Of a DNA stretch of 64,000 nucleotides, positions 20,883 to 31,754 are shown piece after piece. The translations under genes were made by a program, and so were the position numbers. Position 1 is the first letter of the stretch. The number at the start of each line of letters is the position of its first letter. The notes beneath the pieces are model-generated. The model was not told the DNA's origin. It saw nothing but the letters and a program-made list of their open reading frames with translations, and did no database searches. The DNA is from Aphidius gifuensis (lineage: Eukaryota; Arthropoda; Insecta; Hymenoptera; Braconidae), in NCBI RefSeq assembly GCF_014905175.1, contig NC_057791.1:16372177-16436176 (forward strand). The letters run 5' to 3'.

Positions 20883-23212
20883 TTAAATTTTTAATGCTTC
20901 AATATATTGAATTTGATCTTCATTATTTTTGATATCATCAATGAGTGTTTTAGCTAAATTTTCAGCAGTTATATCTTGTTTTACAAAATCAGTAACAAGT
21001 TTTGATGAAATTTTTCCATTTCCATGAGCTAAAAATTCATAACGATATTTATCACCAGCTGTTCTATTTAATGGATCATCTTGAAAATACATTTGCCAAA
21101 TCCACGAGGCAATTGCTTTTGAGCTCAAGTATGAATATGATGTTGCTCCATACTCAGCAATTTCAGGAGAATGCATTTGGCAGTACTGAAAATAATTAAA
21201 TTAATAATTTTGAATAATTTATTTAACTTTAAATAATAATAGTTACCTTTAATGATTGATCATTTTTAATTCCATAATTTTCATGTACTTTTTTAACAAC
21301 ATCATAACTAGATTCATCAAGAATTTTTGAGTGATAATTTTGATCCAACATACTAAAAAATATATGCTCCTGTAAACTTGCTGCAGGAACAATATTTCTA
21401 ATTGCACAATATTTATTTAATAAATTATCTGGTATAGCTTCACGTGTTTGATAATGTTTTGCAAATAATTTAATGATTCTGGGGTCATTTGAAAAGTTTA
21501 ACATCAATGCACTTGGTATTTCACTTATGTCACGACTACATTTTGTACCATGAATATATTGATACTGTGTTTTGCTCAACATTGCATGCAGTGCATATCC
21601 CATTGTATGAAAAAGTGAATCAACTAATTCATATGATAATAAGCATGGATCATTCTCATCTCGTCTTGGTAAATTTAGAGACACTGCAACTATTGGATTC
21701 TTTAAAAATACAAAAAAGAAGCAAATTAATTATTGCCATAATTTTAAAATAGAAATTTTAATTGTAGATGGATTAATTACCTGGTAAGTACCGTCAGATA
21801 ATAATCTACCTTTTCTTATGGTATGATAGCAACATCCTTGATTAGGTTTTACATCATTAATATTTGCAAAAAAATCACAATAAATGTAGCCAAGAAGACC
21901 CTCATTTTGACAAATAACTTCGTATTTTTTGACAGTTGGTGATAGAGTTTCACCTCGAGCAATTGTTACAGGTACTAATTTAATTCCAAATAATGATTCA
22001 ACTAAAATGTTTAATCCTTCCCAACAATTATCCAATGAAAAATAAGGCTTATAGTTGTCTAAATTAATGTCATCTGTTACATATTTTCTTGCTACTTTTT
22101 GTTGTTTTGTTGCTGTGTCTTTTAAATTGTCATTTAGAATATTTATAAAATTGTGAACGACATCTAGAGATCCCAAAGCACTTCCTTCAACTGCCCTGTA
22201 ATAAAAAAAATAGAATTTTAATTTATCTTTTTACATGATTTTATGGTTTAACGAATGAAAAGCCACTTACATATTTGCATAATTAGAAAAACCACAAATT
22301 TCAGCTAATTTATGTCGTGAATTTAGCAATTTTTGAACAACTACTTCAAATTTTCGTTCATTTTTTCGTTTTCCATTTGGGAGAATATAAAAACCATTCA
22401 TCATTGCCATCGAGTTCTAAAAAAAACATCAATATTTTACATATGATCTCATTTATAATTTAATTTTTATAAAATTAATTTAAATACCAACTTCAGAAAT
22501 AATATTTTGTAGCTTTATAATTGTTTCTTTTGATTCATCAGATAACAAAGCTCCAGATTTTTTACAATTGTTTACATATAATTGTAAAACGTAGTCATCA
22601 ATGTTTGTTGTTGATTGAATGTCACCAGCTTCTGTTATTTTTTCAACAGCATTGTAAAGTCGTTGATCAATATTCAATCTAATTAAAAAAATAAACAACT
22701 GTTAATAATAATTATGATATTTTTAGTTGATAATAAATTAAATTGTATAAATTACTTTGTAATTTTTTCATTAACATTTTGATAAATTATTTGTGCTGCT
22801 GTTTTTATATACTCATCATGATGTGTTGTACTGATAAATTTAACAACATCAGATGTTCTTGTGACAGTATCAGACAAATCATCAATTATTTGTACCATTT
22901 TTCTGGTTCTATTATTGTCTGTTGCTTCTGCTAACAAACAATTTGCATCTATAATCATTTGTTCATTAAGATGTTGCAATTTTCTTCCTGAATTTGTATT
23001 TGATATTCCAAATAAACCCTTGAAAATTTAAAATAAATACGTTTAGTTAATTTTATCAATACTATAATTAAAAATAATATTTATATTAAACTTACAGCTT
23101 TTTCATTATTTGTATGTACTAATTTTTTTCCATAATTATCTATTGTTTTTTTGGTAATTGTTTTTGATGAAACAGACCACGTGTTGACACTTTCTTTGAA
23201 TATTTTTAACAT
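20883..23212 (-). CDS. Mitochondrial intermediate peptidase-like protein, active site lost
   Basis: Minus-strand exons 23096-23212, 22756-23018, 22492-22678, 22271-22416, 21781-22195, 21247-21699 and 20883-21185 give 627 residues with no internal stop. Recognised as peptidase family M3, MIP branch, by EGLLGYIYCDFF, RYQ-like GT.C..D..E.PS, KHYQT, DPLNRTAGDKYRYEFLAHG and a basic, presumably mitochondrial N-terminus. Active MIPs cleave an octapeptide from imported precursors in the matrix using HExxH zinc chemistry. Here that motif is H407-T-M-G-Y411, so the catalytic Glu and the second His are gone; E436 (third ligand) remains. The C-terminal catalytic block is also altered (PEIAEYGATSYSYL for a HLVGYGARYYSYL-type sequence). 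About 50 residues are missing after exon 3. It is a probable pseudoenzyme, or an early pseudogene. Confidence 0.85.
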
Positions 23213-24547
23213 TATGTGTTGAAAGTTAATAAACTTGACAGAAATTATTTAAAATATGATATTTTTAAGTAAATTAATAGTAGATTAATATAAAAGATCA
23301 GTCAATTATTAAACAATAATTAAATGGTAATTTTTAATTGACTTGGAATCACCTGAGTAGATTGATCAATCAACAATTATTATCATTTGACAACATGACA
23401 TTAAAAAAAAATAAATAATCCATTTTATTCATAGCTATGTTATTTAATTTGAAAAAATATATATTGATAATGAAAATATTAATATTGTTTATTAATTATT
23501 TAAACAATAATTAATTTTATAAAAAATTTTTTGTTTATTTTTAATTAATAATAATAACAAACAGCTGCCATATTTGTTGTGGTCTCCATATTGGATTCTT
23601 TTTTTACCCGGGAAAAATTTAAATGTAGCAAAATTAAAAACATGCTATATATAGGCAAATTTTACACAGGTAAATTAACAACCCTCCGTTGAATTTGAGT
23701 AAAATAAATTACAATTATTTATAACAATACATGACAGTACTCATTAATCAAATTATGAATTATCTATAAAAAAAAAAAATATGTTGATAATTTATTAATG
23801 TACCTCTTCATTCACTAAATCCATTCTATATAATTTTAATTTTAATAATCACAAACAAGTTTTTGATTATATCTACTATAGGATGTTTTTTTTTTTTAAT
23901 TAATTGTAAGGAATTTTTAGACAATTATTTATCTGAATTCTAGATAATATTTAAATCTAGTAAATATTTAAAATAAATAAGTGTTTATTTAATACTTGAT
24001 TAATATTTATTGAATAACTTATTATATGATAAACATTTTGTTTTTTTTCTATTTTTAATTTACAGAATGTACTTTAAGTGATATTAAGGAGTTTATTAAC
24101 ATTTATACAAAAAAAAAAATTATCATATTGCCATTCATTATACTAACTAGCTTAAAATTAATTTTGCTAAAAATTATACTTTATTTCTAATTAGTATGAT
24201 GGATGGCAAGATGATATTTTATTATTTTTGTGTTAAATGCCTACAAATTAACAAAAGGGATGTTTTTTCTTCGATTTCAGAGAGGAACAGACGCCGTTAT
24301 TTACATACATTATGGAACTTTTTCTTTCTGTAAATTTACCCAAAACTATAGAAGAGATTTATCATCATAAATTGTCTAAAAAAAAAGATGCTTTTTTATA
24401 ACTCGTATTGTAATTACTGTAGCATAAATATAAATGTCGTAAGTATTTTAACATAAATAAAAAAAGCTTACCAACATAATGTGCTTATTATTGTTACTTG
24501 TTAAATTGTCTTTTTTAAATCTCAAAAACGAAAGTACCGACAAGTTT
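23213..24547. other. Gene-poor AT-rich region upstream of the MIP-like gene
   Basis: About 1.3 kb. The first few hundred bases should contain the MIP-like promoter. The rest is AT-rich with long A/T runs. No ORF with coding character or RNA gene was seen. Confidence 0.5.
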
Positions 24548-24773
24548 CCTGGTGGAAATATTTCTCCGCCATTTCTCAATATTTTTTTCCATCTTTCTCC
24601 GAAAATGATCCATATAGTTGGAGAAATGGCGGAGAAATATTTCCACTATTTTTTCAAGCTTTCTCCACCGAAAATTTATTTTAATTTTTTCTGCCATTTC
24701 TCTAATTATGAGTTATTTTCGGAAAAAAGTGGAGAAAAACTTGGACAAAAGGTGGAGAAATATTTCCACCAGG
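24548..24773. mobile_element. Nested-hairpin MITE-like element
   Basis: The ends CCTGGTGGAAATATTTCTCC (24548-24567) and GGAGAAATATTTCCACCAGG (24754-24773) are perfect reverse complements. An internal copy of the arm at about 24618-24652 (GGAGAAATGGCGGAGAAATA) also pairs with the left end and its inner CGCCATTTCTC. The open frames across it on both strands come from this symmetry and are not genes. The right boundary continues as GGATA, as at the ends of the 2218 and 4819 repeats. Confidence 0.75.
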
Positions 24774-24810
24774 GATAAGTTCTAAAACCTCTATTTCTTC
24801 TGGCTCGATT

Positions 24811-24903
24811 TTCTATCTCTTCTTTAATTCTTCATTTAGAAGAAATCGACGGTTCGAATCTCCTATCTCTTTTTCTACCCTTCTTTTAGAAGAAATCTAC
24901 GGT
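24811..24903 (+). repeat. Two diverged tandem units, ~50-bp period
   Basis: Units at 24811-24853 and 24861-24903 share TCTATCTCTTNNT...TTCNTTTTAGAAGAAATC and end ACGGT. They follow directly after the hairpin element. Confidence 0.6.
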
Positions 24904-25047
24904 ACTGGAAATTACCCCAGGGTTATGATTTATCATTTCCATTTTGGCTTAAAATCATGCATCGGCATCGAGGGTTTCGATGAGTATATCAAAATTTTTA
25001 CGAGGATTTTACCGATATAATATGTGTACATACCATGGCTTACATGA

Positions 25048-25133
25048 GCAGAATGTATTATTATAATATTTTATATTTATAGCCTAACACAATTGAGTAA
25101 GGCTAAATATAAAATATTAATAATACATTCTGC
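25048..25133. repeat. Near-perfect hairpin
   Basis: The left arm GCAGAATGTATTATTATAAT continues to TTTATAGCCT (25048-25084). The right arm AGGCTAAATATAAAATATTA continues to ACATTCTGC (25100-25133), so ~35 bases pair around a 15-base loop. Probably a small foldback element. Confidence 0.65.
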
Positions 25134-26252
25134 TAAATATAAAATATTATTTTTAAAATAAAAAATTAGGTTTTGAAACTAAATCAATTAATAATTGCTG
25201 ACCACCTGCATAGGCTAGATTAAATTAGCACCAAGAAGACTACTTGATAGTGGGCTTCTTAGGCATTAGACGTCATTAACTTGAAAAAAAAAAAGGAACA
25301 CTGCTAACAATTTTTATAAATTATTTTTCATTAAATTTCCCATATTTATTTGAGGTTTTTGAAAATTTAATGAACCTGTTATTATAATTGAATGAAATAA
25401 TAAATAATCAATTATTTATCAATTGAATAATCCATTGATTTTTTTTTTATGAATTAGCGTCAATAATATGCATAATTGACTCAAAATTAACGTTCATTAA
25501 TTCGAGATACTTATGAAGATTAATATATACTTAAGCATACATATATTTGGTTCAAGTTTAAAAAAACTATAAAACCACAAGTGTAATAATTTAATAAAAG
25601 TAATAAATAATGTTCTAATTTCAATATATTTATCCAGTTGTTATTTCTTGCTTTATAATAATAAAAAATATTTTATCTTAATACTCTTGAAAAATAGTAC
25701 TTAAATACGTTTGTATAGGTTTATTAATTTAAACACATGAAAAACAAATGTAGCTACTTCCATAATTATCATTATAATTAATAATAATTTTTTTATTAAG
25801 TAAATAAATTATTTAAATAAACAAACGTTATTATTATTATTCAAGAAGTAACAGTTATTAAAAATCCAAGTCTTTTTTTGTATAAATAATTATTTTATTA
25901 TATTTTTTTTCTATGATTTAATTATTATTTTTTTTAACAGCGTGATACAGCTAAACTCATTTCTAAATATTCCAAAAATATAACAACAATATTTCCTGAC
26001 ATACCAAATTATAATTAATAAAGAAATTTTAAATATTTTTATTCAAATTTATTTATATTTTTACTTATTTAAGTTTTGAAAATTAGCGCGCTTTTAATGT
26101 CATCGCCATTTTTAAAATGGCGGAAAATAAAAAAAAAAAAATATATATCATCCATCTGAACTGTCAATAATCACATACGACTTTGCTCGTCAATCATTTG
26201 ATAATATTTATAAATAAAATAACTAATAACATTATTAAATAATTAAAATAAT
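25134..26252. promoter_or_regulatory. AT-rich gap and CWC15 upstream region
   Basis: Mostly featureless. The GC-richer stretch at about 26085-26130 (GCGCGC and CCATTTTTAAAATGGCGG) sits ~150 bases before the CWC15 ATG and is the likely core promoter and leader. ATGGCGGAAAATAA there is a five-codon upstream ORF. Confidence 0.5.
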
Positions 26253-27239
26253 ATGTCAACTGCAGCAAGACCAACTTATGATACGGCTCGTGGTGGCCAA
26301 GGTCGTGGAGAAAAAGATTTAAGTGCAATCTCAAAACAATACAGTAGTCGAGATTTGCCATCACACACAAAGCTCAAATACAGGTAAATTACAAAATTAA
26401 TTTATATTCTATTTATTATTAAATAAAACGAAAGCTATAATTTATATTTTTGTGTTTGAATTTATTTGTTTTTCTATTACAAATAATGTCTGTTAGAAAA
26501 AAATCCATCAACAAAAACATAACCTCAATTTAATTTGTCAATGACTAGTTTAATAAAATTTATTTATTTATTTTATATCAATTATATTTTTATTTATATA
26601 GAGAACATGGACAAGGTACAATTGAAGAATTACGAAACCGTGATTTTCGTAAAGAGCTTGAAGAGCGTGAACGTGAAAAAGATAAAACAAATAATAGACG
26701 TATGATTGAACCAGCACCAGCATCAAATCCAAAACGTCAAAAAAGTGATCAAGCTCCAGCTGCTAGTCTTGATGCAGATGATCCTTTGGATGATGATGAT
26801 TCCGATTCTGATAGTGATGATGAAGATGATACTGCATCTTTACTTGCTGAATTACAAAAAATAAAAAAAGAACGTGCTGTTGAACAAGCAAAAAAGGTAA
26901 ATATCTTGATGATAATTAATTTTATTTATTTATTATTTTTTTTTATTTAATAAATAACATGAATAATATTTAATTTTAATAATTTATTGTTAACAGGAGA
27001 ATGAAAAACGTGAAGAAGAAGAAAGAATCAGAACAGAAAATATTCTATCTGGTAATCCTCTGTTAACTTATGCAGCTCAACCAGCAAGAGCTGACATGAA
27101 AGTTCGTCGACGTTGGGATGACGATGTTGTGTTTAAAAATTGTGCAAGATCAGAGCCAAAAAAGAGACATGATGTCTTTATTAATGACAGCTTGAGAAGT
27201 GAATTTCACAGAAAATTCATGGAAAAATACGTTAAGTAA
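26253..27239 (+). CDS. Cwc15: Spliceosome-associated protein CWC15
   Basis: Exons 26253-26383, 26602-26896 and 26997-27239 give 222 residues, close to the usual ~230. The N-terminal MSTAARPTYDTARGGQGRGE, then YSSRDLPSHTKLKYRE, the mid-protein Asp/Ser acidic run, and the C-terminal RRWDDDVVFKNCAR...FINDSLRSEFHRKFMEKYVK are all diagnostic of Cwf15/CWC15. The protein belongs to the Prp19 complex-related set in the activated spliceosome, where it runs as an extended chain near the catalytic RNA core. The family is nuclear and largely unstructured. Nothing unusual is seen. Confidence 0.95.
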
Positions 27240-28437
27240 ATTTATAATTAAATTAATTGAATATAAATTTATCAAACATTATCGTTATTCTTCACTACAA
27301 CTTAAGATTCAATTAAATTATCAATTTTTTTTATTTTAAATTCATTTTCTACTATGTTTTTTTCGTATAATAATATTGTAAATATTTCCTAAGTAATTTA
27401 CTGAATAAATAATATCTAATTATCATTAATAATTAACTTGTCTTTCAGAATTTTATTATCCTTTTATAAATTTATTATGCTGTTATTTTTTAATAATAAT
27501 ACTCCAATAAAGATGCAAAGTATTGTTTGAAGATGTTGAAACTAATATTGTGTGTTGATTTTTCAATCGAAATTTTATTAAATTTATGAAGAAGCATGAC
27601 CTGGTGACACCCTGAAAAAAGGTAAACTAATAAAAATATTTACATTAAATTTACTTTCTTTTATTCATTTTGATGTCTTTCAATTTAGTAGGATAAAAAA
27701 AAAAATATGTTGAGAATTTGCCTTGGGCCATTACTGTCTTCATCAGTGTCTCTCTTCTTCTTCCACTAAATTTTTATTTATTTTTTTTTCATAAATCCAC
27801 TATATATAATTTTAATAATCATCACAAACAAGTTTTTGTTTATCTACTATGATGTTTTGTTTTTTTTTTTAATTATTTGACTGTTTTATTTCTAGATGAT
27901 TATTGAAAAAAAAAATTTTGATGATGTTGCCATTGTAAAAAATTGTCAGACAATCATTTATCTTAATTTTCGGATCCAAATAAATTTAAAATTGGCACCG
28001 CCTACTTTAGTATCGAAGGCGGTCCTATTTTAAAATTTTCAGGATCGTACATTTATCTTAATATTTATTTATAAATGAAAAATACTAAATTTAAAAATAG
28101 AATTGTTCTTTTTTTTTTTTATATTATTAACACCCTGCTGAGATGAGTATTTTTTACAATTTTTTAAACAAAAAAAAATCAACTTATTTATTGGTTTTCT
28201 TTACAATAAATTAAATAATCATGTTATATTTTTAAAAATATTTAAAACTAGATAATTATCATGCCCAAAGAAATTTAAAAACTAGATTTTAATTATTTAA
28301 TAAATATTTTTGAAGTTTATTGAGATTTAGGGGTTGAAAATTTATGATGAACATGTGCCAGTGATGTGTTAATGTTGGTGCATAAAATTTGAAAGATAAA
28401 TTCTTGTTAGAAATTGATTTTAGGCACTTGATGGTGA
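27240..28437. other. Gap between CWC15 and the BMP array
   Basis: About 1.2 kb of AT-rich DNA without a gene. It contains one small inverted repeat (27971-28047). Sequence near 27785-27860 (ATAATTTTAATAATCA..CACAAACAAGTTTTTG) echoes a stretch at about 23830-23900, so a diverged repeat is probably present. Confidence 0.45.
27971..28047. repeat. Small palindromic element
   Basis: The arms AAATTTAAAATTGGCACCGCC and GGCGGTCCTATTTTAAAATT pair with a few mismatches around TACTTTAGTATCGAA; outer CGGATCC and GGATCG extend the symmetry. Confidence 0.55.
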
Positions 28438-28575
28438 TATTTACGGTCCTGAAAAGGCGGGGGTAAAGGGCCAAACGACAAGTGGAATGAGTTCGTATCC
28501 TGAAGGATATTTAGAACATTTAGAAGAACATCCACTCAAACCAATTGTGACTTGCACGTCTATCCTCTCGTCCTC
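28438..28575 (+). promoter_or_regulatory. Conserved upstream block before BMP gene 1
   Basis: TATTTACGGTCCTGAAAAGG, then GGTAAAGGGCCAAACGACAAGT, with weaker similarity beyond, recurs before genes 2 and 3. It starts 421 bases before the ATG. It is the most diverged of the three. Likely core promoter or first part of the 5' leader. Confidence 0.6.
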
Positions 28576-28858
28576 GATTTGATACAATATCCTTGTGCAC
28601 CAAAAAAATTGTCCTAACTCTTTACTCAAATTTAAAATATCAATTATCAATCGAAATCGAAATTCGAAATTCGAAATATTACATAATATAATTTTTCATA
28701 AAATCTAAACTAATTATAAAAGAGTAAATTTTTTAAATAAAAAATTCAATAGTCATCAATTATAATGAACCAGTAGAAATGAAATAACTTTTTGTCTTTT
28801 TTTTTTTAAATTCTCCAGTTAATAATAATAGAAAAAAGTAAAATTTAAAAGTTATAAA

Positions 28859-31050
28859 ATGAGTGGAATTAGAGTCAGTGGTTTTTGTAATTATTTTCTA
28901 ATATTTATAATAAATTATTTATTAATAAATGACAGTATTAAACAAGTGTTTTGTGAAAAATCAAGTGGTTATTATGCTGATAATGGATATCAAACAGTAG
29001 TACATACTCCGACAAAGAGAGAAAAACTTCAATTACGAGATGATTTATTGGAATTTTTTGATCTACCAGAAAGACCACTGCCAAGAAATGATGTACCATT
29101 ACTTAATAATTCAGCATCTGAATTTTTAATTGATGTTTATAAAAATGCTCTTGGTAAAAAAAATAATAGTGAAAATAATAAAGTCTTTGATTTTAATTTG
29201 AGTGGTAGAGATCTTAGAGCCATCAATGATAGTGATGTCATCATGTCATTTGCATCTCATTGTAAGTTAATTTTTTATTATTTTATTTCTTGTAATAATG
29301 AGTTGTATCATTGATATATTCTTTTTCAATTTAAATTTAACAGATCGAAATTTTTTTGATGCTAATCATAAACGAGGAAAAACAATCTGGTTTGATGTAA
29401 CAAAAGTATCAAGTGGTGAACAACTTGTTAATGCTGAATTACGAATTTATCGTTCATTAAAAATAAAACAACAAAAAATTCCTAAAACATTTGTTATTTC
29501 TGTTTATCGAATTTTTAAAACACTTTATGGGTAAATAATTTTTTACAATTTTTTTTTAAATTTTTAATATGATGAACCACCCAGAAGACAAAAATTTTAC
29601 ACATATTTTTCTTATCTTTATAAGCCATGAGGTCCTTCTACATGTACCCAATTAGGCGGTTCTTATTTTCTTTTTTAAAGGAAATACTTTTTGTCTACCT
29701 GAAAAGATTTTTCTATTCTTTTTGAGCTTATCTTATTCTTCTTTTTATCTTAATTCGCTTGGCTCGAGTGGTGGTAACTAGATAAAACTTTCAAAAAAAA
29801 AAAAAAAGTAAAATGAAAAATGACAATAAAATTCATAGTATTTACGAAAAAATTTCTATTGTCTTTTAAATATTGTTTGGAGCCATGAAATTTTTATTCT
29901 AAGGGTTGACTAATAACCTTGACATTTTATTTTTCTTTCCAGTGGTTTTAAAGAATTTTTTAAAACAAACAAACATTTCTATTATTTTATTTTCATTACT
30001 TTAAAATGACAAATAGCATTTATACTTTAGAAAATGTCTGAGAACAATGACATTTGATTATTTATTTAATTTAATTTTTAGAAAAAAAGAGCTAAAGTTT
30101 GTTAGCTCTGTAAATAAAACAATCAAAGATCAAGGCTGGATGACATTGAATGTCACTGAAGCTGTGCAACATTGGGTTAACAATCCAGAAGATAATAAAG
30201 GTCTTTATTTATCTGTTCATCCAATTGGTCGTCCTGGTAATTCTCATTTGTTATTTATATTCATTTAAAATTGTATATTTTATTTTAAAATCAATGAATA
30301 AATTAATTCAAATTTTTAATTTAATTTTAGAATTCGAAATTGTACCAAAAGACGTTGGTATTGTTGGACACTTTGGATCACTAAAAAAGCAACCTTTTTT
30401 AGTTGGTTTTTTTAAAAATTCAGAATTAATTAACAGAGAAAAACGTCAAAAACGTAATATTATAAAAAAAATAAGAAAAAGAAAAAGCGAATCATCACTT
30501 TTTGATTTTGCCAATAAACAATTTGGTGGTCAGTTGATGATAATAATTAACATTTAAAATAATTTAATAACATATATTATAATTGCTTTTTTTTTTTTTA
30601 AATTTTTTAGTGCAAAGAGGCGATCCATCAGAAATTTATATTCCAAAAACTTGTCGACGAATGTCATTTTATGTTAATTTTCGAGATCTTGGTGTTCATG
30701 TAAATATAAATTATTAATATCATTTAATTTCCATATTTTGTAATATATTTATTAATTTCTAAATGGTTTTTTTTATATTTTAGGATGTAGTTATTGCACC
30801 AGATGGATTTGAGGCATATTATTGTGCTGGTGAATGCAATTTTCCATTAAGTTCACATATGAATGCAACAAATCATGCAGTTGTACAAACACTTGTTAAT
30901 CTTCTTCAACCAAATGAACGTCATCCTACTCCAAAAGCTTGTTGTGCTCCAACTGAATTAATAGCAACACGAGTACTTATTTCACAAGGAAATAGAATTT
31001 TATATAAAAAATTAAAAAATATGGTTGCTACACGTTGTGCTTGTCAATAA
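28859..31050 (+). CDS. gbb-type BMP ligand 1, receptor-site tryptophans replaced
   Basis: Exons 28859-29261, 29344-29530, 30082-30236, 30331-30528, 30611-30699 and 30784-31050 give 432 residues. It has a hydrophobic signal segment, a propeptide with EFLIDVYKNALG and RGKTIWFDV, a furin site RQKR (287-290), then the cystine-knot domain with all seven cysteines (ending CACQ). The glycosylation site NATNHA is kept. The family dimerises, is secreted, and signals through type I and II Ser/Thr kinase receptors to Mad/Smad. Here the LGWxxWIIAP motif reads LGVHDVVIAP (V343, V346), and the Tyr before NMV is Leu. Both Trp and this Tyr belong to the type I receptor wrist site of BMPs. Signalling may be altered or antagonistic. 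Confidence 0.9.
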
Positions 31051-31354
31051 TTAAAATTTACATTTTAATATTATTCTTTAATTAATTTATAAAATATATC
31101 GTTAACTTAGATATATTTTTAAAAAATATTTTTTTATTTAAGAATAATTTAATTTCATATAAATAAATAAATATATACATATATATATAAATTAATTAAT
31201 AAATTAAACATTTTTTTTTAATGTAAATAATTTTTTTGATTATAAATTAAATTAATTTTTTATTTTTTAATGATTATCAGTAACGTGTCTTGATGATTAA
31301 TTAAAAATAAATTTATAGAGATACTAAAATAAGCTGGGGTATTTAATATTTGTG
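31051..31354. other. Gap between BMP genes 1 and 2
   Basis: About 300 bases, AT-rich, with TATATA-type runs near 31170. It should hold the 3' end of gene 1 and the distal promoter of gene 2. Nothing specific. Confidence 0.45.
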
Positions 31355-31515
31355 TTTACGCTCCTGAAAAAGCAGTGGTGGTAAAAAGGACAAATAAAAA
31401 ATTCAGAGAGTTTTCGTATTTTCAGCCCTTGAGGAAATACTTGTAGTCGCCTGGAGTTTTCCATCCAGTCAAAAAGAAACAGTGGCTCGTGCGTCCATAA
31501 AGCTCTCGTCATTTG
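31355..31515 (+). promoter_or_regulatory. Conserved upstream block before BMP gene 2
   Basis: GTTTACGCTCCTGAAAAAGC, then GTGGTAAAAAGGACAAA and, ~90 bases on, CATCCAGTCAAAAAGAAAC and TCGTGCGT match the block before gene 3 in order and spacing. It starts 400 bases before the ATG. Confidence 0.65.
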
Positions 31516-31754
31516 TAAAAAATTTTACTCCAAAAATTAAACTGGTAATATATAATTTTTTATATGAAATTTGAAATTTAATAATTCATTTTTTAAACAG
31601 TGTTATTAATTAAATTTTCAAGCTTAAAAAATAAAGTACAGGTGTAAAAATATAACGACAAAATTATTTGATTGATAGACTTGCTAAAAAATTGTGTTAT
31701 TATCAAGTGATTGTGAATGACAAAAGACAAAATTGTGAATGAAAAAGTGTTAAA

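Noticed and set aside
24479..24778. Open frames of 99 and 60 residues on opposite strands
   Set aside because: They lie across the hairpin element; the mirrored peptide composition reflects the inverted repeats, not a gene.
30150..30557. 135-residue ORF overlapping BMP gene 1 exons 3-4
   Set aside because: Starts out of frame in exon 3 and reads through an intron; only its end coincides with the true exon 4.
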